Shown here: positions 32,301 through 43,100 of the stretch, piece after piece
Position numbering within the stretch: position 1 is the stretch's first letter
Layout: every line of letters starts with the position of its first letter
Origin: Acanthochromis polyacanthus
Taxonomy: Eukaryota; Chordata; Actinopteri; Pomacentridae
Direction: 5' to 3'
Assembly: GCF_021347895.1 (NCBI RefSeq)
Contig: NC_067117.1
Span: 18,447,858-18,511,857, forward strand
Length of the DNA stretch: 64,000 nucleotides
Made by a program: the position numbers and the translations under genes
Notes under the pieces: model-generated
What the model saw: the letters and a program-made list of their open reading frames with translations, nothing else
What the model was told of the DNA's origin: nothing
Databases searched by the model: none

Positions 32301-35300
32301 AGTCACTGATAGGTGAATGGAGTGGACGCTCGGCTTTGGTGCGAGCGCCAGGGGTTCAAATCCCGGTTGTGATTTTTTTTTCTGCCGATCTTCCATTTTT
32401 TTTCTAAGTCATGTTTTATGACGTGATTCGTCAGAATTTCACCTACACACTTAATTTTTGTCTTAAAAACACCCAAATCTCGTCTTTTCAGGCATGTATA
32501 TATATATTGTGATGCTGGGATTTATGCTTTTCCATACATAATTTCACCTACACACTTCATTTAGTCTTAAAAAAAACAAGCTCTTGTTTTCAGCCATGGA
32601 TATATTGTGATGGTGAGATTTATGGTTTCTCATACAGAAGCATCCAAAAAAACCCTGTCTTCAGCAACAAACAAACAAAAAAAACCCTTTCAGGAGATGT
32701 GATACAGTGCCACAGAGGCGTCACTAGGTTTAAAGGAGAGGGGGCCTTAGCACCCAGGTGATGCATAGGATGTGAACACACATTTCATTTCACAGCTAAC
32801 AAAAACCTCTCTGGGTGGGATTTATGGTTTCTCATACAGAAGCATCCAAAAAACCCTGTCTTCAGCAACAAACAAACAAAAAAAACCCTTTCAGGAGATG
32901 TGCTACAGTGTGACAGAGGCGTCACTAGGTTTAAAGGACAGGGGGGCTTAGCCCCCAGACGGCCCGACGGGTGGACGGCCCGAGCCCCTCCCACGATTTC
33001 CGCGTGCGGGAATTGTCTAGTTCAGGTTATCCCGCCCTCCTTGGCTACTGTTGCTACACCTGAAGACAAGCACTTCTTTTATAGCATGGAACTCTAATTG
33101 TGGAGTATATTTTAGGTTATTTTTTTTTTAGATTCGCTGTAGTACCTGTTAGACCACCCGTTGAAGCCACTTTCTGTTCACCACTGTAGCAACAAGAGGA
33201 GGCAGACAGTTCTGTGTTGGCCAACACAGCCAGTAAAGGGGCACGGTTACAAAGTCTTCTGTGATGTTTAATGACTCTCGGCTAGTATACATATATTACA
33301 TTAAGTCGATATTAATTTAAAAGATCAGTTTCACACCACAATAGTATATCTAACAACTGTTTTCACTGCTTGTGCTGTGTGAATATCAATGACCAATTAA
33401 AACTGTGCTGAATCTATATTATCAGTTAATCAGTTCTTGATTGATATTTTCCCCAACATATGAAGTCAGTTATTCAAATTTACAATGTATTTGTGATAGT
33501 GGAAGTAAACAAAGGATCAGGCTAAGATTCTTGTCATGACAGACTTAATGTACCTGGTTGGTGTCGGTGAGCTGAGTTTAGCAAACTGCCAGTTTTTTAT
33601 GGCAAGCTAACCGTAACGGCAGTCCTCTCAATCATCACAAGACAGAGGGAGAGCAATGGTAGAGGGTCAGAGATGGAGTGCAATGATGATACAAAATCAC
33701 TCACAAGTCAAAGCGAAGGTTCTGCTTTTCCTCAAAAAAGTAGTCCAAGATGTACTTTCTAACAAAGTCGGGATTTAGAGTGTTGTCTATTACCTCCGTT
33801 CTGCCAAACTGTAGGGAGAAAAAAGACAGTCAGAGGTCAGGAGAGAAGAATGATGAAAGAAGAAGCAAGACAACAAAACACAGTTTAAAAACAAATACAG
33901 TTAGTAGTATTGTCTGCTTGCACTTAAACGTTTTCCTCCCATTTCATCTGTTTTGCAGCATTTCTCTCGTTATGCATGCATATACATAAATTTACAGAGG
34001 CCTGATTTATGGAGACACTTTTGCATGCTGTTGCTGTGCAGAGGAAACCAGCGGTGTGTTTCCTGCTTCCTTGATCCTCACCCATCTCCCACATTAATTA
34101 CAGCAGGGTAAGTCTCTCATCAGCCCCACAGAGAGAAAGAGCTAAAGAGATGAGGAACAGTTTGAGACAAAGAAACAACATGGACAGACTTGCAGATTAA
34201 AAGGGCAAGAAAAAAAACAGCTGAAGAGGTATGAAAAGCAGGCGGAAGAAAAAGGGGTACTACTGGAGTGTAGGCTAGGGCTTTGGACAGAGAAGGAGGT
34301 GAGGGAGTGGGAGTGGGAAAAGAGTAGGAAGAAGAGAGGATGAGAAAGGCAGTGATAAAGACTTCCTAATTAGAAGGATTCTCACTCCCATAGTGCCAAA
34401 TGCAGGGAAATATGCCAGAGAGAGGCTGACAGTGACCGTGCAACGCCGCATGCATATTTGCACATTTGTACAGTATATTTATGCATGCATATACTGTACA
34501 AAAGGTGACAGAGTTTCACATTTAAGGAATAGCACAAAAATAAACCAGCTAAAGCCACCTGTATTTATATTTAATCAATAACACCTTAAAAATGAATAGA
34601 AAAACTATATGTATTATCTCATAGGACAACGTTGAGCTGTGCTGCTTTGCAGAGAAAATTGGTTGGCACAAGCACAGGATAAGAATAGAGTCGGATGAGA
34701 GCCGTTGGTTAACATATGGATGAAATTAGCATGTCATTTGTGAGCATACTGTACAGAGAACTACAAGCAGAAGCATGCCTGCTTTATACAGTCACAGGCC
34801 ATGTGTGTAGTACGAGAAAGTAAACAGTTTTTTCTATTTTGTTCACCTTTTGTGTGTACGATCAAATGCATATAAAAGCCTTCAGGGAAATGAATGCAAG
34901 TGTTTGTACTATTATTGTGTCTCTCAATGGCAGCAGGTTTTTCATGCCAACTTCGACTGTGGCTGTTCAGAGCGCCCATAAGCTGTTTGTGATGGGCAGA
35001 CCCTCAGGCTGTTGGGCATATTTATGTGCTGCTCACTCCTCCAAAGATATTACACAAATGTTTTTACATACAAAATGGTGCTTAATGTGGACTACTCAGC
35101 CTTTATGTGTAAAATCTGTGTGTCACTGAGTTAGAGGCCATCAAAATAAACGCAACTTTAATTGGAATATGAATAATGCGAGCACAACAGTACAACCACA
35201 ATCTTTTCTCAATTGCTCCTGTCACATGTTTAGTTGTGTATGCTCAGTTTTCACTGCACTTCTAAAGTTCTGGATCTCTATGAAAACGTCACCACCATGG

Positions 35301-38300
35301 CTACAAGTATTTGCAATGGTTCAGAAAAGGAAAGGGAAAAAAAAGTTGCATTATTTATTCTACGAATATTGGGGAAAAAAATAAATCTGCTCACGTGTCA
35401 CCATTACTGGGGACAAAAATGATGGATCTAATGCTACAAATAATTTTACAACTTACATTGCTAGTTTGTTCCCATGCTTGTCTCCTGTCAGCTCTGTATA
35501 AATAACGCCTGCAGTTCAGCCTAAATATTGCTTCTATTTTTGTCACATAACTGCTGGTTGCAGCTGTTGCAATGGGGAGTCCAGACTTTACTTTTTAATG
35601 CGTGGAGAATAAAAGAATTCTGTTTAAATGTGATGATTTTTAGCTTAGATTTGGATGTGTTTCCCAATGGAACAGGACATCACAAATAGTTTAAGAACCA
35701 TTGTAAAGTGGAAAATTCATCAGTTTTGTTTGTATTTTCTGGTTTGGAGTTCAGAAGATTAAACCAACTACTTCTGACATTTAGTTTAATTCATGATTCC
35801 AGATATTCATTGACTGGTACATTTATTTATTTTTTCTTAGTTTATCTTAATCATTTTCATCTTCAATCATTCTGGCTTCATATTTTACATAACTTTAAGA
35901 GCCCAATCTGCTTATTGGAAAGCTGCCAAACTCTACAGTTTCGCTGGTATTAAAGAAGATATTTGCAATTATGAGTCAAGCTTGTTGTTCAATAATGTCT
36001 AAAGCAGGTACTGTAGGTGGAGGTATGAGTAAACCATGACTTTACAGTTAGTACAATGAAAACAACACATACACCACATTGTGGGAAATGAAGACAACAC
36101 AACTGATACAAACCCATGCAGTTCTGTATTTTTGCACAACATTGAAACCTTCTTTTAAACGTGTATGTGTCTCAGTGTGAACTCACTTAGAAGCAGAAAG
36201 GAACACGGATATTGAATTACTCCGACTTTGTAAGGGAACCTGAGGTGTTGATGAGGTTGTGAGCACATGTTAGTAAAGAGGTGGGAGATGGCAAAGATGA
36301 GCTCCATAATGTGATTTCCCCGCTGAGTGGAAGAGACAATACCGAGCTGAAGAGTTCATTAGATACTGCTGGGCTGCTGGCGCTGGCTAATGAGAATCTG
36401 GCATGAAGTCCCTAACCTGCACCCCCGACATTTACACACATACATGCAGAGCAGCTCAAACACACATACATACAGAACAGCCAACAGCTACTGTAGAAAC
36501 CTGCAGGGTCTGATACTGAAATGTGAACATGTTCCTAAAAGACAGTCACACTGTGAGTGAGAGCCTGGTGTAAAATAAGGCTCTAGCAAAGAAGAGCGAT
36601 AACAAGACTTGAGTATAATCCTCTGTTATCTTTGTGGTTTTTCTGTCCCAAACCTGACCTCATCATCGTCTACCCCGGAGCACACATGAACCACCGCTGG
36701 GAATTTGTGCCATCTGAATGTGCTGTAGTTCTTCGCCCACTGTGGGGTTTTTGTTTTCCTTGCAGCATGTGCAGTAAGTGGTAACATGGTGCTGATATAA
36801 TGAGTGTTGAGCTCTCACAGAGAGATGTAAATGACAGTAGTGTGAATTGTGTAACTGGGCTCTTTCTTTCTGTTTTGGCCTTCAGTAAAAATCACTGGGG
36901 TGCGTTTAAAGAATTCCCAAGACAGAGAAAACACAAAGATCATTGCGCCACTCCCCAGAAACGATACAGAGTAAAGAGCCAAACAACGAGCTAAAAGCCG
37001 TTTCTTACTTATACAGACCAAGTAAGTGTTGTGTTGCCTCAGTGGGAAAATAAATCTCAGGGTTTGTTAGGGCTTTAAGCCAGAGCTGTGACTGTGTGGA
37101 TTCTGGACACTTGTACACAGACGGCTAATTCTAATACATATACACAAAGACACTTGCACCAACACACACAAAGACACATCAGTGGCACACAATAGTCACA
37201 AAACCACTTTGCACCTTTTTATGTGTATGTGATATAGGTTTTCTACATGGTGTTGGACTGAAGTTTGTATTGCTAATTCTAAAAGTAATTTGCAATGATT
37301 AACTTTTACAGGATTATGTTCACCCCTGGTTTCATCAGTTGTTCTGTTGTTACTTTCCTTTACTAAGGACAGGCAAATGGATAATGTTTTTGGAGCTCTC
37401 TGTGAGGTCAGGTTGTGGATTTTTCAACAGTTATCTGTGTTTTTCTAGGACATATTCCAATCACCCAACTTGTGCGTACAAAAATTGTTTAAAGACAAAA
37501 TGTATTTCTGACAGTTGAGTTGGTCAATACTGCTTGTTTAACAGCATGTTTGTAGCAGTCACAGTATTAACTTATGCTTCCTGTGGCATTTCAGAATTGA
37601 TATTAGATGCTTACATTTCTACCTTGTTTCACTTTCTTTGTTGTTTTGGACTGGAAGTCATTACTGTTATTACTGTTATTACCTGGTTTAATAAAATAAC
37701 AGCCACTGGACCAAGACCAAACTGTCCAATCAATCCTGTCATAAAATCACTCTAAAAATAAATTTTCTACCAAATGTAGAGCAGAATTCTTTAAAATAGA
37801 GGCGAATGAGCATATTATTAAGCACACAATAACTTTGACATCTTAAAACTATGGGCACGCTTTTCATGAAATAACAGCTCCATTAACATGGAAGGCGTGA
37901 TGCTTTGTGCAAGAAATACTGGAGGAGATGGAAATCATTGTCAAATGTGACCCCAGCCTGACCGCTGTGCTTGAGGCTCCTGTCAGAGGACGTTATTTAA
38001 AACTTCCTGGTGATTCACCTGTTTGACTTTGCTCTTTCAGTCTGAGGTGTTTAGTGTCGCTCACACAGCGTCACCTGGAGCCGCATCAGCTCCCAACGCT
38101 GCTTAATAATATGATTATGGATGTGATGCTTCAGCTCCACGAGGAGGGGACTGATTTAAATATTTCTTGGCGAACAGGACAGAGTGAAGTGCAGTTTGAC
38201 TTGAAAATAAACTGAAGTGAAATGCTCATTATATTAATTATGCTCGGTGTACTTGATTGGATTAGCAGCCTGTCTAAACAATCATACCAGCAAAATAAAT

Positions 38301-40130
38301 TGTCTTTTGTGGGATGTGTGATGGAGAATTTAATGACAGAAGGACCTTTACATATGCGTACGCCTGTATATTAATCATAGACAGGTATGCATTCACTACT
38401 TTGTACGTCTGCAGCGTTTCAGCTCCATTCAGATGAAGCCCACACAACCATCTGCTGTGAGTTGGTAAACACAAGGACAGAAAATAAAGGTCTTCTAACT
38501 GTAATTAAAAAAAAATCATATATATAAATACATATGAATTCCATTAAATTATGGTCTACTATATATTCACAATAGACCAGGATTTGGAAAGGTGTGAAAA
38601 TATTATTCTAACTTGCATATAAACTATATAGTTATACAGTAAATATCCCAACAGTCATTATCACTCTTTGGGCATTTATTAGAGCCTTTACCCATTTTCT
38701 GTTTGTGAGAACGCTGATGGTCTTGTTTTGTCAGAGATTTTCTGGTTCATAACAACCAGTGTTTCTGTCTTTTACATGCTGTATTCCTAAGCACTAAAAT
38801 GAACCGTGTAGAATAGAGCGTTGCTATTTGTCTGTGCTGGTTTTGAGACTAATTCTCTATAATTAGGGATTTTTTACAGTAACATTTGACTTTAAAGTTA
38901 AAACCAGTTTACTTTACTTAACCCTCATATACCTACCATAATTTGTTGTGACCCTAACTTTTATCCACATTACTATTTAGATCATTACAGTGTCTGTTTT
39001 TTTGTGTCAACAAACCTTATGAATAGTTCGTTACTTTTTGTAATTTTGACATCATTTCTGCTACTTGTCGCTATCAGCAAAGACAGAAATGTAAAGATAA
39101 AGGCTTCATGTTTTCTGTTTTTGTTCCCTGATTGAAAACTCAGCATGTGTATTTGTTTTCTCTCATCAAATGGTTAATTAGAAGGAAATTTACCTGCAGT
39201 CCACAGCATTAGCTTTTATCGACTGGATAAACAGACAGAATGGTTAGATGGCACGTGTAGAGAGCTGATGGTAATGCAGTGCAGACTACACAATCCAAAC
39301 AAGATACAGTAAGAGGTGGATTAATGCCTCCACAAGGTGCCGTTTGGTCCCCAAAATGTCAACATATTGATCATTATATTGTGATCTTTTCTCTTTGTTG
39401 GTTGAAGTCTCCAATTAGGGAATATTTCTCTGGCATTTCCAGACAACTGATGGCTGAACAGCTTTAATGAATTGTTAAAACCAACTACTGCGTGCTCACA
39501 GTGAGAAGAAAAACAAAGGATTGAAATGTCTTAACTAGAGCACCATCGCTCCACCCTTATGCACACAGAGAGCACAGAAAGATCTTAATTGGACACTAGT
39601 GCCGTCTTCTTTTTTTTATTTGTGTGTGTGTGTGTGTGTACACGTGTGCATGTGTGTGTACACTCACCTCTCTCCACTGTTTGGTTTCGACACCTTGCGT
39701 ATAGAGCACGCACACTGTGGGGAAAAGTACCAGATAGGTACATAAAAAGATGAAATATTGTGAAAGGAAGAGAAAATGAAAGCCAGGGAGAGACAGAAGA
39801 ATAGCAAGAGAGTTAGAAAAAGGCAGGCAGATTCCAAATGGAAAATCAATGGGAGGGTTTTAGCTCCAGTACGGTGAACAAACAGCTATGGTACTCTGAG
39901 TAAAACAAAGATTTCCCAAATCACAGGGCAACATAGTCACAAAAACAGATAGCACTGAAGAGAAGAAGAATAAAAGAGAAGACTGGAGCTGGGCAGCAGC
40001 GGCAGTATTTTAAAATAGCGGAGTACCAGAGCAGAGATGACAGAAGAACAGAGACAGACACTGAGAAACAGCTTCTACAATATACTCACAGGGATCAGAC
40101 TTCGAGAATGTGTCTTTATCCAGCAGATTT
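23309..40130 (-). CDS. cpne5: Copine gene, partial (CPNE5-like; five internal exons of the first C2 domain)
   Basis: Copines are cytosolic proteins that bind phospholipid membranes in response to calcium. They have two N-terminal C2 domains (C2A, C2B) and a C-terminal VWA-like domain. Five minus-strand exons here splice in phase into 103 codons that run from the first calcium loop of C2A to its end ([15 protein letters not shown], then [58 protein letters not shown]). Every border is a canonical donor (GTGAGT) or acceptor (CAG). Intron lengths from 5' to 3' are 375, 5859, 6949 and 3330 bp. The Asp residues of SKSDP and YDVDS are those expected to bind calcium. Residues LDKD, DPLC, EEKQ, SPDL and GSP favour CPNE5 over CPNE8, from memory of the human paralogues. 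The initiator exon and all of C2B and the VWA domain are missing, presumably outside the window. Confidence 0.93.
23505..24036. mobile_element. Unclassified TIR repeat, family copy 2
   Basis: The left end has TCCTTACACAACAAAACTGC and then TTTTGAGGGAAACGTAAACG. The right end in reverse reads ACAACCCTTTCTCACAAAAA and then TTCCTACACAGCTAAACTGC. The interior carries TTAACCAAACTTATG, TAGTTTTGGTGCTGAAACC and CCAGTGTCCTGGGTGAAA, shared with copies 1 and 3. It lies in the copine intron between exons D and E. Confidence 0.65.
24358..25094. mobile_element. hAT-type non-autonomous element with a SINE inside
   Basis: The left end CAGTGGTTCCCAAC and the right end read in reverse, CAGTGGTTTCCAAC, are the typical ends of Charlie-like hAT elements. 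The 8-bp flanks (ATTTATTG and CTTTAATG) match at 6 of 8 positions, fitting an aged 8-bp target duplication. No transposase text was seen. A reverse-oriented SINE sits at 24661-24876, so the hAT element is older than that SINE insertion. Confidence 0.82.
24661..24876 (-). mobile_element. tRNA-derived SINE, 5'-truncated, reverse orientation
   Basis: The stretch from CCCAGCTGACTTGGG to AGAACATGCAAACTCCA is the reverse complement of the body of the SINE at 46590-46951 (GTCCAGGGTGTCCCCTGCC and GGAGTTTGCATGTTCTCCC). The tRNA head and the GGATGGATG tail are missing. It is more diverged than the 46.6-kb copy. Confidence 0.85.
25095..26715. other. Copine intron between exons D and E; nothing else recognised
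   Basis: AT-rich intronic sequence. A short CAGCAGCAACAACAATAACA run occurs near 25804. No supported gene or transposon. Confidence 0.55.
26716..26755 (-). CDS. cpne5: Copine exon D: C2A calcium loop 3
   Basis: This 40-bp exon is preceded by ATTTCAG and followed by GTGAGTA. It completes the Leu codon and reads [13 protein letters not shown], ending in phase 0. The DVD motif is the usual third-loop calcium ligand pair of a C2 domain. The text is the CPNE5/CPNE8-type sequence, not the CPNE9-type (YNVDSKTNISK). Its upstream intron is the one filled by the Helentron-like composite. Confidence 0.95.
26756..28194. other. Copine intron between exons C and D, 3' part
   Basis: AT-rich sequence with no recognisable transposon or exon. 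Confidence 0.55.
28195..28320 (-). mobile_element. Retroelement 3' tail, reverse orientation
   Basis: TTCAATTCAATT, then TTTATTTATATAGTGTCAAA and AAGGCACTTCACAGAGTAA, is the reverse complement of a 3' tail common to fish LINE/SINE copies, in which a CACTTTGTGA-type motif and TATAAATAAA precede an AATTGAATTGAA tail. Only the last 130 bp or so are present. Confidence 0.7.
28321..28510. other. Copine intron just left of the Helentron-like composite
   Basis: Ordinary intronic sequence ending ...GACTAAT, the left half of the TT insertion site used by the composite. Confidence 0.5.
28511..28624 (+). repeat. 57-bp tandem duplication of the element's 5' terminus
   Basis: Units 28511-28567 and 28568-28624 both start TATTAGGGGCTCGGGCATG. 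They differ only around CCCGCC versus TCTCT near their 3' ends. The first unit therefore looks like an extra origin end in front of the second. Confidence 0.92.
29316..30109 (+). repeat. Two 397-bp tandem units inside copy A
   Basis: 29316-29712 and 29713-30109 are nearly identical; I see two substitutions (GTCTGCCACTC/GTCTGTCACTC and CTGTTTTCAC/CTGTTTCCAC). The join lies between GTGAAAATT and CGCTCGG. The low divergence implies a young duplication or recent homogenisation. Confidence 0.93.
30936..31310 (+). repeat. 202-bp tandem pair at the 3' side of copy A
   Basis: ATTTATGGTTTCT begins at 30936 and again at 31138. Both units contain AACAAACAAACAAAAAAAAC and GATGCATAGGATGTGAACAC. The same pair with the same period recurs in copy B, so it predates the separation of the copies. 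Confidence 0.88.
31387..33020 (+). mobile_element. Helentron/HINE-like element, copy B (lacks the 5' end)
   Basis: It begins directly after the CTAG of copy A with a T-rich spacer, then ATTATTCTTCTTCCGCC, and follows copy A closely to the second GCCCGAGCCCC, hairpin and CTAG at 33017-33020, again followed by TT. The TATTAGGGGCTCGGG start and the 397-bp duplication are absent. The 202-bp pair is at 32618 and 32820. Together A and B occupy 4510 bp of a 6949-bp copine intron. Confidence 0.68.
32300..32370 (+). other. tRNA-like segment (B-box) inside copy B
   Basis: AGTGG, then a stem CGCTCG-GCTTTGGTG-CGAGCG, then CCAGG and GGTTCAAATCC (32353-32363), resembles the D-loop end, anticodon arm and T-arm of a tRNA. 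The copy A counterpart (about 30620-30690) has a damaged B-box (GGTTGAAATCA). No complete cloverleaf can be drawn, so this is a tRNA-like relic, not a tRNA gene. Confidence 0.4.
33021..33704. other. Copine intron between exons C and D, 5' part
   Basis: No repeat recognised. Its left edge (TTCAGGTTATC) is the right flank of the rolling-circle insertion. Confidence 0.55.
33705..33808 (-). CDS. cpne5: Copine exon C: core of C2A
   Basis: This 104-bp exon is preceded by CCTACAG and followed by GTGAGTG. It reads [20 protein letters not shown] and continues [14 protein letters not shown] plus two bases of a Leu codon. [18 protein letters not shown] is close to invariant across copines, so this exon identifies the family on its own. 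EEKQ agrees with CPNE5 rather than CPNE8. The reading frame is intact. Confidence 0.96.
33809..39619. other. Copine intron between exons B and C
   Basis: This 5.8-kb intron has no recognised transposon, which is unusual for this window. It contains a perfect 14-bp inverted repeat at 34465-34502. Two stretches (about 36300-36420 and 37880-38200) are less AT-rich and resemble conserved non-coding DNA, but this cannot be tested from one sequence. Confidence 0.5.
34465..34502. repeat. Perfect 14-bp inverted repeat
   Basis: TTTGTACAGTATAT (34465-34478) and ATATACTGTACAAA (34489-34502) are exact reverse complements, separated by TTATGCATGC. It could form a hairpin or mark a very short palindromic element. 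Confidence 0.9.
39620..39660. repeat. GT/CA tract next to the copine exon B donor
   Basis: About 19 bp of perfect GT followed by ACACGTGTGCATGTGTGTGT on the plus strand. On the copine transcript this is a CA-rich tract starting about 9 nt downstream of the exon B splice donor. Confidence 0.95.
39668..39714 (-). CDS. cpne5: Copine exon B: C2A segment CVLYTQG...WRE
   Basis: This 47-bp exon is preceded by CCCCACAG and followed by GTGAGTG on the minus strand. It completes the Leu codon and then reads [15 protein letters not shown], ending exactly at a codon boundary. The human paralogue text, from memory, is CVMYTQGMENKQWRE in CPNE5. A CA-repeat tract begins about 9 nt into the following intron (plus-strand 39620-39658) and may influence recognition of this very short exon. 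Confidence 0.94.
40090..40130 (-). CDS. cpne5: Copine exon A (probably coding exon 2): C2A calcium loop 1
   Basis: This 41-bp exon encodes (R)[13 protein letters not shown](L). It is preceded on the minus strand by TTTTCCAG and followed by GTGAGTA. It starts with the last base of the Arg codon and ends with the first base of the Leu codon, so the preceding exon must end in phase 2, for example at a TGC-AG junction. The text is the highly conserved copine segment containing the first calcium-coordinating loop of C2A. No upstream exon with a matching end was found between 40131 and 64000. Confidence 0.93.
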
Positions 40131-43100
40131 CTGGAAAATGAGGGAAGAGAATAGAAACAAGTGTTACTCTTTATGGCAAATTGCAATCATGTAGGTGTGA
40201 TACATATGTTCTTGCTATGAATAACTTGATTCAAATTCTGTGTCCTCTGTACCAAAAACTATTGCTCCATTTGAATTTTATTAGATTTTTTTATGGGAGG
40301 GGTGTCTTTACTTTGAGTTTGTTGTATTTTGTTTTTGGTTTTTTTGTGTGTGTGCAGAAATCTAGTTCACACTTTTCTAATTTTGTAGGTTTTGGTAAAT
40401 CTGTGGAACATGTTTTGTTGCATCAATTTCCATCCTGCTCTGAAAGAATATTCACATCAAACATGCACAAGTTTGCCCTGTGAAGTGACTATTGAACACT
40501 CTTCCTGTTTCTTCCAGATATTATTCTCTCAGAGGTTACTCAGGAAACACTGCAAAAAGCTTAAGGAAATGGGAAAAAAAGTAAAACAGTGGCCTGCAGA
40601 CATGTAACTTTAAATTAGATGCAACATTCAGCAGAGGGAGAAAAGCAATGGCTCTCCAAAACCCTGATCATCAATTCTGCTGCCAGCATCTGATCATTTA
40701 TTCAAGTCAAAGGCTAGTTAGAGCTCTAGGCCAAAGGAGGGCAGGACTGTGATGAGAATTCTGCTTAAAAAAAACAGGATGAAGTATGTAGGTGATACTT
40801 TCCCTCTAGGATGACACACAGAAGGGTCATTTCATCTCAAATCATCTCATGGTTTGGTCATTTTCGCGACCAAGTACTTTATATTAGAAAATATTGCATA
40901 CTTTTTTGTATTACTGTGACATTCTGCATTATATATTTATTTGGTAATGTCTGCTCAAAAATGTGACTGAATCATTACATCTTGTTTATATTCTACCTCA
41001 CCCATAATCAGAGGCTATTTGATCTACTTTCATTGTACGTAATATAATGCAGATTCTGAATCAATAGCATGATGATAAATAACAGTGACTATTTCAACTT
41101 CTAATAGTTTCTGAGATACTGACATTCAAAAACTTCCTCAAATTTCAGTGTGAAAAAAAACTGCTGAAAGAAAGTTTTCTTTTTTTGTTTTTTTAATCTT
41201 TGAGACACTTGATATGTCAATCTAAAATTTTCGTTTTAAATATCCATAGTTTATGATAATATGTGACACATCTGATAATCAGAGATGGTGGGGCAGAAGT
41301 GTCCCTGACAATCTGAGATGCAATGGCTTCAAATTGTCTTCTGAACAATATCTCTACCAGTGGGACAACAGAATTTGTCTGTCCTCCTCCGATGTCAGTC
41401 TAATAGAGTGTAGCAGGAAACAAGAGGTGCACAGAGCTGAAATGCTATGGTTCACCAAAGACATTGGAGTTATATGTATGAGATTTTTTTAGTTTTGTTT
41501 TGGTGTCCTTGAAAGATCCAAGAGGCTTCATCAAACAATTCCTATTCAGCCACACAAGTGTTTGAATCATTCTGACTAAACAGTCAACGGTAAGACGGTG
41601 TAAGCTGTCCCACACTTTAAACAGTAGAACAAAATTACAAAACCACAGCCTGTATACGTCTGCTGTCCAGGGTGGAGGTTTAATTAGATTAAGTGAGTAA
41701 AAGCATGTGTATAGGTGTAGTATCATTTCAGTTACAAATGGAGGACCAGCGAATGAATCAATATGATTTATTGCATATGATACACAATGTAACTAGTGTC
41801 AGATTGATTCTTTTTTAAGTAGACTTGCATTGTATAAAATCCAGTAAGGGAAAAAGGCTAGCTAATGTACAGCATCATGGCAACTCCACAATGCTTATAA
41901 TGTACATCTGCAGAAGAAGGTGGAACATAGCAAGCGATCATACTTTGACTTCTGTATATCTATAGGTTCAAGAGCACTTCAAGCGTGAAACCACATCCAT
42001 TAAGTTGGACAACATGGGAGCGCAGTTATTTTTACATGTACAGTCTCTTGTCATGTGTGCAAGTGGGACTGTATATAAGTCTACAAAGTGCACAGGCAAA
42101 CATGCTCATTTTGACAGTAACAGACTGCAAAATCAACTAACTAGCAGGAATATCAGCGCAGAAAATTGTTGGGTTTGTGATTCTCACACAATGGTGTGCT
42201 GATTGCCAGCCTGTCTGTGTATTTACTCATCTCATTATCTCATCTCATCTCTTTGCCTGCCCTACAAACACCCACCAGGCCTCGCTCTTTGTAGTGGCAT
42301 GCGGCGTTCAGCCTCACACTTTCAGGTTTTAAGAACAAATATTTGCAGAGCACCGATTTTCTCTGAAAGATTTGGGTTTTATTCCGCTGTACTCTGTGGA
42401 TTTTACCGTTAGCTTCATTTATTCACGATGTGTCGTTTGAAGGCAGAGTTGTTTAAAAATGTGTCAAATGGCATTAATTGAAATTGGTACAATTAATTCC
42501 CAGGCGAATGGGATTTATTAGGAATCGCTATCGAGCAGCTCGTCCCAGTAGTCATAATTACAGTATGTGACCTATTACAGATTACATTCAAAGGAATCCT
42601 CTGAACCTGAAACATGATTAGTGCCTGTAGCGCTGAATTAGAGCAAAGGTTGCAGACACACAATTATAGGCTTGTATATGCGAGGAGAAAGCATAAAAAG
42701 GTCATTGTCAAGGGTCTCTTTTATGCTTCTCCACCTATCAGTCCCACTCCGCCCTCCAGCCTGCATCACTTCATCTGTGAAGTACAGTCTCCCCAGCAAA
42801 TGTGGGTAAATGCTTGATACATGAGAAGAATGAATGAACAAGATGAGGCTCACCTTTATTATTCGTAATCAAATGAGGCCACAAATTGGAGGAATATTAT
42901 CTATGTTATCTACAGTGTTTTACTGAAGTTCCATGTACTTTTTGTTGATTTGTTTGATATATGATTTTATTTAAGCTACATTATGTTTGAATGTGAACAT
43001 GATTCCACCATGTTGCTTACATTATGTACATTTATAAATGCAGAGACAAGTCTCACAAATTTAGAACCATTGCAACAAAAAGTGACACTGGAGTATTTTA

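Noticed and set aside
32300..32370. Functional tRNA gene
   Set aside because: No full cloverleaf, weak A-box, imperfect T-stem, and the copy A counterpart has a mutated B-box.
28511..33020. CRISPR array or satellite interpretation of the repeated block
   Set aside because: Units are long (57, 202, 397 bp), few in number, and belong to a transposon with defined ends.
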